64,000 nucleotides of DNA from Thysanoteuthis rhombus (Eukaryota > Mollusca > Cephalopoda > Oegopsida > Thysanoteuthidae): positions 36,703,837 through 36,767,836 of the forward strand of contig OY735231.1 of assembly GCA_963457665.1 (NCBI GenBank), given 5' to 3'. The translations under genes and the position numbers were made by a program. This document shows positions 1-12,755 of the stretch, in pieces. The notes below the pieces were generated by a model that worked only from the letters and a program-made list of their open reading frames with translations, was not told where the DNA came from and did not search any database. The number at the start of each line of letters is the position of its first letter. Within the stretch, counting starts at the first letter, position 1.

Positions 1-3000
1 AACAACTTCAGCTGGTTTACTTTCTTCCACAGCCTCAGCTGGTTTACTTTCTTCAACAACTTCAGCTGGTTTACTTTCTTCTACAGCCTCAGCTGGTTTA
101 CTCTCTTCAACAGTCTCAGCTGGTTTACTTTCTTCAACAGCCTCAGCTGGTTTACTTTCTTCAACAGCCTCAGCCGGTTTACTTTCTTCCACAGCCTCAG
201 CTGGTTTAATTTCTTCAACAACTTCAGCTGGTTCACTTTCTTCTACAGCCTCAGCTGGTGTACTTTCTTCAACAGCCTCAGCTGGTGCACTTTCTTCAAC
301 AGCCTCAGCTGGCTTACTTTCTTCAACAGCTTCAGCTGGTTTACTTTCTTCCACAGCCTCAGCTGCTTTACTTTCTTCTACAGCCTCAGCTGGTTTACTT
401 TCTTCCACAGCTTCAGCTGGTTTACTTTCTTCCACTGCCTCAGCTGGTTCATTTTCTCCAACAGCCTCAGATGGTTTACTTTCTTCCACAGTCTCAGCTG
501 GTTTACTTTTTTCCACAGCCTCAGCTAGTTTACTTTCTTCCACAGCCTCAGCTGGTTTACTTTCTTCTACAGCCTCAGCTGGTTTACTTCCTTCTACAGC
601 TGCAGCTGGTTTACTTTCTTCCACAGCTTCAGCTGGTTTACTTTCTTCCACAGCCTCAGCTGCATTACTTTCTTCCACGGCCTCAGCTGGTTTACTTTCT
701 TTAACAGCCTCAGCTGGTTTACTTTCTTCTACAGCCTCAGCTGGTTTACTTTCTTCCACAGCCTCAGCTGGTTTACTTTCTCCTACAACTTCAGGTGGTT
801 TACTTTCTTCTACAGCTTCAGCTGGTTTACTTTCTTCTACGGCCTCAGCTGGTGTACTTTCTTCTACAGCCTCAGCTGGTTTACTTTCTCCAACAGCCTC
901 AGCTGGTTTACTTTCTTCTACAGCCTCAGGTGGTGTACTTTCCTCCACAGCCTCAGCTGGTTTACTTTCTCCTACAACTTCAGCTGGTTTACTTTCTTCC
1001 ACAGCCTCAGCTGGTTTACTTTCTTCAACAGCCTCAGCTGGTTTACTTTCTTCAACAGCCTCAGCTGGTTTACTTTCTTCAACAGCCTCAGCTGGTTTAC
1101 TTTCTTCCACAGCCTCAGCTGGTGTACTTTCTTCTGCAGCCTCAGCTGGTTTACTTTCTTCTACAGCCTCAGCTGGTTTACTTTCTTCTACAGCTTCAGC
1201 TGGTTTACTTTCTTCCACAGCCTCAGCTGGTTTACTTTCTTCTACAGCCTCAGCTGGTTTACTTTCTTCAACAGCCTCAGCTGCTTTACTTTCTTCTACA
1301 GCCTCAGCTGGTTTACTTTCTTCTGCAGCTTCAGCTGGTTTACTTTCTTCCACAGCCTCAGCTGGTTTACTTTCTTCTACAGCCTCAGCTGGTTTACTTT
1401 CTTCAACAGCCTCAGCTGCTTTACTTTCTTCTACAGCCTCAGCTGGTTTACTTTCTTCTACAGCTTCAGCTGGTTTACTTTCTTCCACAGCCTCAGCTGG
1501 TTTACTTTCTTCTACAGCCTCAGCTGGTTTACTTTCTTCAACAGCCTCAGCTGGTTTACTTTCTTCTACAGCCTCAGCTGGTTTACTTTCTTCCACAGCC
1601 TCAGCTGGTGTACTTTCTTCTGCAGCCTCAGCTGGTTTACTTTCTTCTACAGCCTCAGCTGGTTGACTTTCTTCTACAGCTTCAGCTGGTTTACTTTCTT
1701 CCAAAGCCTCAGCTGGTTTACTTTCTTCTACAGCCTCAGCTGGTTTACTTTCTTCTACAGCTTCAGCTGGTTTACTTTCTTCTACAGCCTCAGCTGGTTT
1801 ACTTTCTTCTACAGCCTCAGCTGGTTTACTTTCTTCAACAGCCTCAGCTGGTTTACTTTCTTCTACAGCCTCAGCTGGTTTACTTTCTTCTGCAGCCTCA
1901 GCTGGTTTACTTTCTTCTACAGCCTCAGCTGGTTTACTTTCTTCTACAGCTTCAGCTGGTTTACTTTCTTCCACAGCCTCAGCTGGTTTACTTTCTTCTA
2001 CAGCCTCAGCTGCTTTACTTTCTTCTACAGCCTCAGCTGGTTTACTTTCTTCCAAAGCCTCAGCTGGTTTACTTTCTTCTACAGCCTCAGCTGGTTTACT
2101 TTCTTCTACAGCCTCAGCTGGTTTACTCTCTTCAACAGCCTCAGCTGGTTTACTTTCTTCCACAGCCTCAGCTGGTTTATTTTCTTCCACAGCCTCAGCT
2201 GGTTTACTTTCTTCAACAGCCTCAGCTGGTTTACTTTCTTCAACAGCCTCAGCTGGTTTACTTTCTTCTACAGCCTCAGCTGGTTTACTTTCTTCTACAG
2301 CCTCAGCTGGTTTACTGTCTTCCACAGCTTCCGCTGGTTTACTTTCCTCTACAGCTTCAGCTGGTTTACTTTCTTCAACAGCCTCAGCTGGTTTACTTTC
2401 TTCAACAGCCTCAGCTGGTTTACTTTCTTCAACAGCCTCAGCTGGTGTACTTTCTTCTACAGCCTCTGCTGGTTTACTTTGTTCTCCAGTCTCAGTTGGT
2501 TTACTTTCTTCTACTGTCTCAGCTGGTTTACTTTCTTCTACAGTCTCAGCTGGTTTACTTTCTTCTACAGCCTCAGCTGGTTTACTTTCTTCTACAGCGT
2601 CAGCTGGTTTATTTTCTTCTACAGCGTCTGCTGGTTTACTTTCTTCCACAGCATCAGCTGGTTTACTTTCTTCTACAGTCTCAGCTGGTTTACTTTCTTC
2701 CACAGCCTCAGCTGGTTTACTTTCTTCAACAGCCTCAGCTGGTTTACTTTCTTCTACAGCCTCAGCTGGTTTACTTTTTTCTACAGCCTCAGCTGGTTTA
2801 CTTTCTTCTACAGCCTCAGCTGGTTTATTTTCTTCAACAGCCTCAGCTGGTTTACTTTCTTCTACAGCCTCAGCTGGTTTACTTTCTTCTACATTCGCAG
2901 CCTGTTTACTTCCTTCCACAGCCTCAGCTGGTTTACTTTCTTCAACAGCCTCAGCTGGTGCACTTTCTTCAACAGCCTCAGCTGGTGCACTTTCTTCAAC

Positions 3001-4941
3001 AGCTTCAGCTGGTTCACTTTCTTCAACAGCCTCAGCTTGTTCACTTTCTTCCACAGCCTCAGCTGGTTTACTTTCTCCTACAGCATCAGCTGCTTTACTC
3101 TCTTCCACAGCTCTTGCTGGTTTACTTTCCTCTACAGCTTCAGCTGGTGAACTTTCTTCAACAGCCTTAGCTGGTTTACTTTCTTCCACAGCTTCAGCTG
3201 GTTTACTTTCTTCTACAGCCTCAGCTGGTTTACTTTCTTCAACAGCCTCAGCTGGTTTACTCTCTTCCACAGCCTCAGCTGGTTTACTTTCTTCTACAGC
3301 CCCAGCTGGTTTACTTTCTTCTACAGCCTCAGCTGGTTTACTTTCTTCAACAGGTTCAGCTGGTTTACTCTCTTCAATAGCCTCAGCTGGTTTACTTTCT
3401 TCTACAGCCTCAGCTTGTTTACTTTCTTCAACAGCTTCCGCTGGTTTACTTTCCTCTACAGCCTCAGCTGGTTTACTTTCTTCCACAGCCTCAGCTGGTT
3501 TACTTTCTTCGAAAGCCTCAGCTGGTTTACTCTCTTCCACAGCTTCCGCTGGTTTACTTTCCTCTACAGCTTCAGCTGGTTTACTTTCCTCTACAGCTTC
3601 AGCTGGTTTACTCCCTTCAACAGCCTCAGCTGGTTTACTTTCTTCTACAGCCTCAGCTGGTTTACTTTCTTCTACAGTCCCAGCTGGTTTACTTTGTTCA
3701 ACAGCCTCAGCTGGTTTACTTTCTTCAACAGCTTCAGCTGGTTTACTTTCTTCAACAGCTTCAGCTGGTTTACTTTCTTCCACAGCCTCAGCTGGTTTAC
3801 TTTCTTCTACAGCCTCAGCCGGTTCACTCTCTTCCACAGCCTCTGCTGGTTTACTTTCCTCTACAGCTTCAGCTGGTTTACTTTCTTCAACAGCCTCAGC
3901 TGGTTTACTTTCTTCAACAGCCTCAGCATGTTTATTTTCTTCTACAGCCTCAGCTGGTTTACTTTCTTCAACAGGTTCAGCTGGTTTACTTTCTTCTACA
4001 GTCTCAGCTGGTTTACTTTCTTCAACAGTCTCAGCTGGTTTACTTTCGTCTACAGCCTCAGCTGGTTTACTTTCTTCTACAGCCTCAGCTGGTTTACTTT
4101 CTTCTACAGCCTCAGCTGGTTTACTTTCTTCAACAGCCTCAACTGGTTTACTTTCTTCCACAGCCTCAGCTGGTTTACTTTCTTCTACAGCTTCAGCTGG
4201 TTTACTTTCTCCTACAGTTCCAGCTGGTTTACTTTCTTCAACAGCCTCAGCTGGTTTACTTTCTTCAACAGACTCAGCCGGTTTACTTTCTTCTACAGCC
4301 TCAGCTGGTTTACTTTCTTCCACTGCATCAGCTGGTTCATTTTCTCCTACAGCTTCAGCTGGTTTACTTTCTTCCACAGCCTCAGCTGGTGTACTTTCTT
4401 CTACAGCTTCAGCTGGTTTACTTTCTTCCACAGCCTCAGCTGGTTTACTTTCTTCTACAGCCTCAGCTGGTTTACTTTCTCCAACAGCCTCAGCTGGTTT
4501 ACTTTCTTCTACAGCCTCAGCTGGTTTACTTTCTTCAACAGGTTCAGCTGGTGTACTTTCTTCTACAGTCTCAGCTGGTTTACTTTCTTCCACAGCCTCA
4601 GCTGGTTTACTTTCTTCTACAGCCTCAGCTGGTTTACTTTCTTCTACAGTCTCAGCTGGTTTACTTTCTTCCACAGCCTCAGCTGGTGTACTTTCTTCTA
4701 CAGCCTCAGCTGGTTTACTTTCTTCTACAGTCTCAGCTGGTTTACTTTCTTCTACAGCCTCAGCTGGTTTACTTTCTTCTACAGCGTCAGCTGGTTTACT
4801 TTCTTCAACAGCCTCAGCTGGTTTACTTTCGTCAACAGCCTCAGCTGGTTTACTTTCTTCCACAGCCTTAGCTGGTTTACTTTCTTCCACAGCTTCAGCT
4901 GGTTTACTTTCTTCTACAACTTCACCTGGTTCACTCTCTTC
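1..4941 (-). repeat. 27-bp coding tandem array, about 183 units, encoding VEESKPAEA
   Basis: The plus-strand hexamer agctgg (or a one-base variant) recurs at 10 + 27n wherever I checked: 2467, 3115, 4870, 4897 and 4924 all fall exactly in register. No net insertion or deletion has therefore accumulated over about 4.9 kb. Units differ mainly at the Val codon wobble and at one Glu codon. Replacement variants are scattered: Lys to Thr or Glu, Ala to Ser or Thr, and one strongly diverged unit near 2890-2917. The array is cut by the left edge, so the true copy number is higher. Because the period is a multiple of three, several other frames are also open over long distances without meaning. Confidence 0.97.
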
Positions 4942-7787
4942 CGCAGGGGCAGCCTCTGCAGCTACATTTCTATCTGCAGTCTCAACTGGTTCATTTTTTT
5001 CTGCAGGGACAGCTCCAGTTAGTACACTTCCTTTAGCAACTCCAGCAGCTTCAAGCACTGCTTCTGGTTTACTGTCTTCTGCAGGGATAGCTCCAGCTGG
5101 TACACCATCTTCAGTAACCTCAGAAGGTTTAATTGCTGTTTCAGTCTCAGCTGGTTTACTTTCTCCTACTGATGCAGTTTCAGCTGACAAGTTCTCATCT
5201 GCAGCTTTACTTTCCTTAACAACATCCGCAGATTCGATTGCTATTTTATTCTCAGATGGTTGACTTTCTTCTGCAGGTGCAGTTTCAGCTGGTACATTTT
5301 CATCTGCAACTTTAGAAGGTTCAATAGCTGATTCAGTCTCTGCTGTTTTACTTTCTTCTGTTGGGGCAGCTTTATCTGCAACACTTTCCTCTGCAACATC
5401 ACTTTGTTTACTTTCTTCAGGTGGGATAATCTTTATCTCAATGTCAATTCCTATAGTCTCTTCTCCTACAAGAGTTGGTACACTTTTTTCTGCAGGAGCA
5501 ACTTCAGCTGCTACACTTTCCTCTGCAATTTCACCTGAATCATCAATAGGTTTAGTTTCAGCTCCAGCCTCAGCTGGTTCACTTTCTTCGGAAGGTTCAG
5601 CTTCAGCTGTTACACTTTCCTCAGCAACCTCAACTGGTTTAGTTACTGCTTCAGCCTCAACTGGCTTACTTTCTTCTGAAGGTGCGACTTCAGCTGCTGT
5701 ACTCTCCTCCATAACCTTAGTAGATTCAGCTGTTGCACTTTCCTCTATTACATCAGCTGGTTTGGTTACTGTTTCAGGCTCAGCTGGTTTACATTCTTCT
5801 GCAGGAGCAGCTCCAGTTTGTACATCATCTTCTACAGGAGCAGTTCCAGGAAGTACACTTTCCTCTGCAACCTTAGCCAATTCAATTTCTGCTTCAGCTT
5901 CAGCTATTTTACTTTCTTCTGCAGGAGCTCCAGCTTCTACACTTTCCTCCACTTTATCAGCTAGTTTACTTTCTTCCTCAGCCTTGTCTTGTTTACTTTC
6001 TTCCGCAGGTGCAGCCTTAGCTAGTACACTTATCTCTGCAACATCAGCTGGCTTACTTTCATCCTCAGCTTCAGTAGGTTTACTTTCTTCTACAAGGACA
6101 GATTCAGCCGATACACTTTCCACTGCAACCTCTACTGGTTTAATTTCTGCTTCAACCTCAGCTAGTTGACTTTCTTCTGCAGGGGCAGCTTCAGCTGGTA
6201 CACTTTCTTCTGCAGTCTCACTAGGTTTAGTTTCTGCTTCAGCCTCAGCTGGTTTACATTCATCTACAGAGGCTGATTCAGCTGGTATACTATCTTCTGA
6301 AACCTCAGTTACTTCCCCTGGTTTACTTCCCTCTTCAGGAGAATCCTTAACTGGTGTACTTTCCTCCGCAGGTTTAATTTCCTTTGCAGATGCTGGATTA
6401 CTCTCATCCACAGGTGCAGTTTCACTTTTTTCACTTTTTTCTATAGGTGCAGCCTCAGCTGGTTTATTTTTTTCTGTATGTGAATCAATAGATTCTCCAT
6501 CATTTAAGGCCTCTATACTTGTATCTACCATCTCTAAAGTGTCATCACTTTCAACACTTTGGGAATCATCGAAAGAGTAATACTGTTCCAAATTATCATC
6601 AATGCTCTCTTTATCAGGTGGTACAACCTGGGAGTCTTTCCTCTCCTTATTTTGGAGATTATCTTCTTTTATTTCTTCTACAGCTTCAGTGATTATGCTC
6701 TCAATCTTTTCTTTATTCATTTCAGCTTGTAAACTATTATCTGCAAAATTCTCAGTATGTAATTGGCTTGAAGATGATTCTGCAGGATCCAATGAAGCAA
6801 TTGGATCTTCAAATGTTTCTTCTTCACCATCAGTATCTTTAGCACTACTACTTACTGAAGTATCAACCAAGGCACTAGCTGAAGTTGGATCAACTTCAGG
6901 CTCAGTCTCTGTTTCAGACTTTTCGCACTCTTCTGTTATACCTACTTTTGTACTGGATCCGATTTGATTTCCTTTTGAATCAAGTGCATCAGTATAAAAC
7001 GTAGGCATTCTTTCTTGATTGTCTAAATGTACTTTTCCTTCTTCTGTTTCTTCACTATGTATTTTGCTTTCCTTACAGGCTGTTGACAGTAATAGTGAAG
7101 GGTTTCTTTCAATAACTGAGTTTGCTTCTGATTCAGAATCACTCTCCTCTTCATCTTTAGCAATTTGGCAAGATTCAGCTGAACTCATTTCAACAGCTTC
7201 TTTGGGTAACATAGAATTTTGATTAGCATCTTTTTCCTCAGAACTTTGCTCTGATAAGGCAGTGGAAGAGTTTGAACCACTGTTAATCACTTCTGTACTT
7301 TTTAGATCTTTTGGACAAGGTAGGCACTGTGATTTATTGAAAGACTCGGTATCCTGATCACAACTTTCTGAACTTTGCAATTCAGGTTCATCTGTATTTG
7401 ACCCAATTTTAGCAACAAGAGCTTTAGGAGAACTACTACATGAAGTTATCAAATGAGTATGTATTAAACATTCTGTATGTGGCCCACTAGTATCAGAACC
7501 CATATCTTCTTTGCAAGAACACTTCAACTGTTGCCTATCAGTAGACAAAATACTTAGCGCACCTGAAGAATCAGGTGATATAGGGGAAGCAATATCAGGT
7601 GTAGCAGTATCAAACTCATAGCAAGCATCAGCTGGAGAAATGACATCACCTGTTTGATTAGGAGATAAATCATCTTCTGGTGAACTGGAAGGCAGGCCAT
7701 AAGTTGGAATCCCTTTAGAGTGACTCTCATCATGTTCATATGTTGAAGGAGGAGAAGCTAAAACCACTCCTTCATCTGCATGAGTAT
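1..7787 (-). CDS. Giant acidic 9-residue-repeat protein, large exon (partial, runs off left edge)
   Basis: Read on the minus strand, this frame is open from 7787 to position 1: 2595 codons without a stop, and it continues beyond the window. From its N-terminal end it contains a unique Ser/Asp/Glu-rich part (about 435 residues, beginning DTHADEGVVLASPPSTYEHD), then about 510 residues of imperfect Glu/Ala/Pro/Ser/Lys repeats, then about 183 copies of VEESKPAEA. There is no signal peptide, membrane segment or recognisable folded domain. Each nonamer carries three Glu and one Lys, so the chain is strongly negative and should be disordered, like neurofilament tails, MAP projection domains or the acidic exons of some reticulons. 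Those are analogies, not assignments. The frame is supported because unit-to-unit variation is mostly synonymous in this frame (Val GTT/GTG/GTA, Glu GAG/GAA). The chosen 5' boundary is a CAG acceptor after a short CTCTTT tract, in phase 1 with the exon at 15091-15252. An acceptor at 7776/7775 has the same phase. In-frame ATGs at 7848, 7845 and 7836 allow an alternative unspliced start. Confidence 0.8.
1191..1595 (-). repeat. Higher-order repeat: 135-bp block of five 27-bp units, three tandem copies
   Basis: The same succession of unit variants, including a cttcagctgg unit and a rarer cctcagctgc unit, starts at 1191, 1326 and 1461, exactly 135 bp apart. This shows recent duplication of a five-unit (45-residue) block inside the array, so the array grows by blocks as well as single units. 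The third copy ends in a variant lacking the rarer unit. Confidence 0.85.
4942..6480 (-). repeat. Degenerate Glu/Ala/Pro coding repeat, longer irregular units
   Basis: Part of the large exon. The minus-strand translation alternates blocks such as EESVPAEAAPAEESKPAEAE and AETKPSETAEES, giving irregular units of about 18 to 30 residues built on the same EESKPAEA core. Divergence between units is far higher than in the neighbouring 27-bp array. It is therefore either older or maintained without homogenisation. No stop codon interrupts it in this frame. Confidence 0.85.
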
Positions 7788-10700
7788 CTGAAAGAGTATG
7801 GCATTCATTCTTGCAGCTATCATAGGCAAAGGACATGCAATCCATCATTTGTAAGATTTGAATAAGTATTGCAACAATACTATACTTCGAAAAAAAAAAT
7901 GGATTTTTGATTACTTTAGAAAAATGATGCATAATATGAAATATTGATTAGTATATAAATTTATCATAGTTTCAGCAAACTAAAATGCTTCAAATACTAA
8001 CAACTCAATATCTTAGGATATTAGGATGAATACAGCTGCGATTAGATATTGCTCAGTATTATTATGAAACAGTTTTACCAACAAGCTGTCTAAGATTTAA
8101 CTCGACCACTCGACTCAGTCAAGTCAACTCTCTTTTGGACATGTAAATTTTTCAATGTTGAAAAAATATGACGTTTTATCACATTTTTATATTCATCTAA
8201 TTTTTTTGATATTTAGCAGTGACAAACTGAGCAGAAATAAACAACCCAATAGATTTTACGTCATAAAAATTTCAAAGATGACAGTGTTAATGAATCCCCA
8301 TGCATAACCTATTTTCTTGGCAAAGTTTTTTTACCTTGGAACAGGAAAGATAAAACAATGAAGTCTAAGTCATCATAGATTATCGCACTTTATATGATTC
8401 TTTTCTTTTAAGCATGAGTCAATCCTCCTTGAGTAATCATTTCAGTCAAGACAAATTCTTTCTGGGAGAGTAAACTTTCCCTTTAATTCTTTGAAATCTT
8501 ATAGGTTGCCAGAGAAAAAACTAAAAATATTCCAAAAAATCATGACCTGATGTGATTTTGAACAAGATATTGGCTGAGCCAAGTGAATTACCTCATCAAT
8601 CATGCATATAAATTTGAAGCACATTGTAAATGATGGCATTAAACAATTTGTTTTCCTGGAAAGCAGCAACGCATGTTTATTTTTTCAATGCATGATAGTA
8701 AAAGCTGAATAACATAACAGTATGCATTTTAGTAAAGGTTACAGTTAGTACTGTTATTTGTTAGTAATGGTTATTGTTAGTACTGTTATTCACATTGTTT
8801 TTTTTATAAAACAGAACAAATTATTTTTAATTCTATGGTACAATTAGGAAAAATTCTATCATAAATATTTGACATCAATACAAAAGTTTCATATGAAATT
8901 CTGAAAGGAAAAAGGTTAACTGAGATTCAAGAAACAACAATAAATTAACAGTAATAAATACATAATCCTATTCATGCTAAAAGATAATGAAATTACTTAT
9001 GAAAATTTATAAAAATATGAGAGTTTTAGTTTCATGTGTGAGTATATTTAAATATACATTGTTAAAAAAAAACTTACAAACTCTGTCTATTTAATTTGGT
9101 GGTTAATTTTTCAACGTTGCATACAAACCTCATATTATGTCATCTAAAAACATTCCAAAGTCAGTGGTCTGAGATCTTTCAACCATCATCAGCTATCATC
9201 AAGAAAGTGTGATAGTGGTATTCAAAGAGTGATCAGTACTACTTCTCATTACAATCTTATATTTATATCTGAAATATTGTCTTTTTCCTAATTAGCATAA
9301 TCATGAGTTAATCTTCTCAAATGTGTAACTGAAACTAAAGCAATGTGCTGACTACAACTTTTGGATGTTTCATTAAAAACTTTGATGGCATCAATAATAG
9401 GTTTGTACACAAAGTAGAAAAATTAACCAAAAAATTAAATAATATCTTTCATTAAAAATAACAGGCAAAGAGAATCATATAAATTTTTTTAGTAATCTTT
9501 TCTCATTTTCGTACAAAAAAAATAGATCTTTGGTTCCAATGAATATAGATATTCTCCTAAACATATAGCACTATTGACAACACAATCTGCGATTTTCAAA
9601 TTCAAGGTAGAGTTATACTAGTGTCATGGTAGAGTTATATTCTGTTTGATCATATTTTTTCATTGTGTAATTTTAACCATTAAATTCTACCTTTGCAGTT
9701 TGCTATTCATGGAATGCTTTTTTTAAGTTACTTTGAGTGTTACAGTGAAGTCATTTGGTGGTGTATGGGCATTAGAGAATTTTTCTTTTTATTTGAAGGA
9801 GTTTTTCAATTATCTACTGTATTCAATTAAAAAACTAATTAATTTAAATAATTGATAATCAATCAACAAATTAATCATTAAGTACATTTAATACACCAGT
9901 ACCTTGACTAAAGAGTATATTGTTAAGTGTGGGATTCCTTGACTCTATTATAAGCGCTTCTATCATTTGCAATCTATTAATGTAGTTTATTCTTTATAGT
10001 ATTCACACTTTATCTATTTTGCAAATGGGAGTATCATTATTTAGTTGCTTTCTGTATTTTAGATATGTTTTCATTGCATTTTGATCTGAGAGTTGGCTGG
10101 TTAGATGCCGTGATAATGTTGTTCTTGCATGTCCTATATATGAGCTAGGTGGATCTTCTTCATGTTAGGATACAATCCTTCAAAAGGAAAGTGAATTCAT
10201 ACATGATATTAGTGTAGCTAATTGGGGACTTCTCACAACAGAGGTATTTGGTGAAAATCAAGTTTGATGTCTTAAATCATTTATAATAAATCATTAATTT
10301 TATGTTTGTCTTTTTCAACTGGAGAAGTTCATTGTTATATGATATTTCAGATTACTGATTCATCTTGTTTGTTACTGTGTATTTGGTTACAATGAAATTT
10401 ATTGTATTTTTATCGCATTTGTTATCAATAAGGTTTATAGTTTTGCTATTGAACTTGGTTAGCGTAGGATAACCATGTTTACTAGTACTTGTGTAATATT
10501 GTCAAGTATTTTATAAAACAAATCACAGAAAGAGGATATTAAAAATTGCTCTTCGAATTTACTTCTTGATGACTGCTAACCTACAAGCTCTCAAATTGAA
10601 ATGCAATAAAAACACATTAAACAATAATACACCCATTCATAAAATATTTGTAATTAATACCCGAATACTATAAAAAAATGAACTGCCTTAAAAGAAGATC

Positions 10701-10827
10701 CTCTCACTCGTATCAGAACAAGAAAATATAACTAAGAAATTAAAAAGATACTCCTTGTCAGTCATTTTTAATGAAAGATGTATTAAAATAAATATAGTGC
10801 TAAATTATACATTATCTCTCTCTCACA

Positions 10828-10905
10828 ATATATATATATATATATATATGTCGATGAAAATGACAGTTGGAAGATGGAGAGAAAAACTCACTTCACATCC
10901 ACAAT

Positions 10906-10944
<39 letters not shown>
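10828..10944. repeat. Two (TA)n microsatellites
   Basis: Runs of alternating T and A at about 10828-10849 and 10910-10944, separated by 60 bases of unique DNA. They create a spurious Tyr-Ile ORF. Confidence 0.95.
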
Positions 10945-10948
<4 letters not shown>

Positions 10949-12280
10949 AATATTTTATGACTCTTATCTGCTAATCCAATATAGATTCCCTTATAAGTAT
11001 GGTTTTCAGACTTACCATCATCCACTCTGCCTTAAAAATGTCTGATTTATAAAGTTTTTGAATTAAGTGATATTCATAAAACTGTGTTTATCCTAATTTC
11101 AAGCCTGATTCCTATTCAAAGGACTTATTATAAGATGCTGTTGAAATACACAACCAAATAAATGTTTATACAAACTACAATAAAATAGTATTGTTTCATG
11201 AATTGATGCAAGCATGGCTACAGAACAAACATCAATACAATGACCTCAGTACTAAATTTCATGAATGTAATATATGTTTCAGGTACTGCTAATCCGCCTC
11301 CCCATGAGGACAGAACATGACACAAGGTTGAGCTTAATATGGGGACCGACATACGTACACATGGGTGAGGAAAAAAATTGTCCAGTTCCCTCAACCTTTT
11401 AATGTTATGACCCTACCCCTCTCACTGCAATGAGGAGGAGCAGCCTAGGGGGTTCCCTGGAACTATGCATTGTACTCTTACTGGGACAGATTCTCCTGTA
11501 TCAGGTAAAAAGACAATTTTCCTTTCTTTTTGTAAATAACAATGAAATAGCTCCGCCAAGTTCTAGACCAAAGCTAAGTAAGACACTCATGCAACCCTCT
11601 AGTTATCCAAAAGCATAACAAGACATTTCAATTACTAGAGCAATGAGGTGTTTTTGTTATCAATCTCTCAATTTGAACACTAGAAGGGTTTTATTCTTGT
11701 GTTTAGAGCTACTACTGTATTTCATAGCATCAAAGACACTTTTTTCCCGAAAATAAGTTTTGAAAATTTACCCCATGTCCTACAAGCCAAAGGTTACATT
11801 TTTATAGGCCTATCTAATATTCATTTTTTTTCAAAATTTTGCAACAAAATTGGGGTGCATCCTTGAGGCTCAGAGCTACTTCAGGCCAGGAAATATAGTA
11901 GACATCAATGTCATCTCTTTATTCAGAGCTGCCTAAAAAGAATCATTTGAGTAGTACGGCTAACATAGATTCGCTGGGTTAACACTATAATATATAACTT
12001 TTATTAATTCAGTGATCCCCACACATACCAACATCTTGCTTATGAACTTATACTGCATAGTTTATTAGAATAAAATAACAAAATTGAATTACAGATGAAA
12101 AAAATCAATCTGAACAAGTAACAAGACCTAGTCATTAAATGATATTTTTAAGTAGAGTGTAATTTTGTGTATATCCTTCACTATCCCTTCCTCTTTCTTC
12201 CATGTGAATATATACATTCACATCATTATAGGTAAAAGAACATATTAGAAACTATCAACCAATACTGTCATCAAAACTGG

Positions 12281-12755
12281 TCGTTAGTTTGTGTTCGGCA
12301 GTGTTCATACTTATTTTTTGAAAATTCTGACTTTTTTAGTGATCACTGCCTAACAAAAGGTAAGAGAAGTAACTTATCCATTGCTTACTCCTTAATCATA
12401 TTCTTTAATTGATCATTCTAACATGACACCCTGCTGAATTGTCATGTGATGATTTCTATTTAGGAACTAATCAAAGCTATATTTATAACAATTTATATAT
12501 TTTGGTGTAAAAATTATTGATTGTTTTGCTGACAGTTTCAAATATCAATATAAGCTCTGACTAAAATATAAACAATAGAAACCATCCTAAAACTAACAGC
12601 ATGCTATGGTGAGGCGGATAAATGAAAATATTGGGTAAAGGAATGATCAATTCATGAGTTACTTCTCTCGCCTTTTGTTGGATCACTAAAAGGTCTGAAT
12701 TTTCAAAAAAAATAAGCAGGCACAAACTAGGGACCAATTAAGCATACGCTCACAT
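12281..12755. mobile_element. Foldback pair of a MITE-like repeat (family F)
   Basis: The right arm (about 12575-12755), reverse-complemented, follows the left arm (about 12281-12480). Both carry tagtttgtg, a stretch ending gaaaattctgac or gaaaattcagac, tagtgatc, acaaaagg and agagaagtaact in the same order. The arms are imperfect and separated by about 95 bases. Related single copies occur near 21790-22010 and 24480-24680. No transposase is visible, so this is either a non-autonomous foldback element or two insertions in opposite orientation. Confidence 0.6.

Noticed and set aside
1..4941. CRISPR-like regular repeat
   Set aside because: Units are directly adjacent with no unique spacers, period 27, coding, and in an animal-type genome.
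258..5022. Long plus-strand ORFs (148 to 791 codons) with YFLLQPQLV or FFYSLSWFT repeats
   Set aside because: They are shadows of the 27-bp array: a period divisible by three keeps other frames open. Unit variation is silent in the minus-strand VEESKPAEA frame and not in these.
7554..7739. 61-codon minus-strand ORF
   Set aside because: It lies in a different frame inside the large exon and is a shadow.
7834..7848. ATG codons at 7848, 7845 and 7836 as the true start of the large exon
   Set aside because: The frame is also open upstream of them, and the exon at 15091 offers a phase-compatible splice with a stronger start context. Kept only as an alternative.
10755..11045. ORFs across (TA)n tracts here and near 42.6, 60.8 and 61.5 kb
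   Set aside because: They consist largely of Tyr-Ile codons from microsatellites and show no other coding signal.
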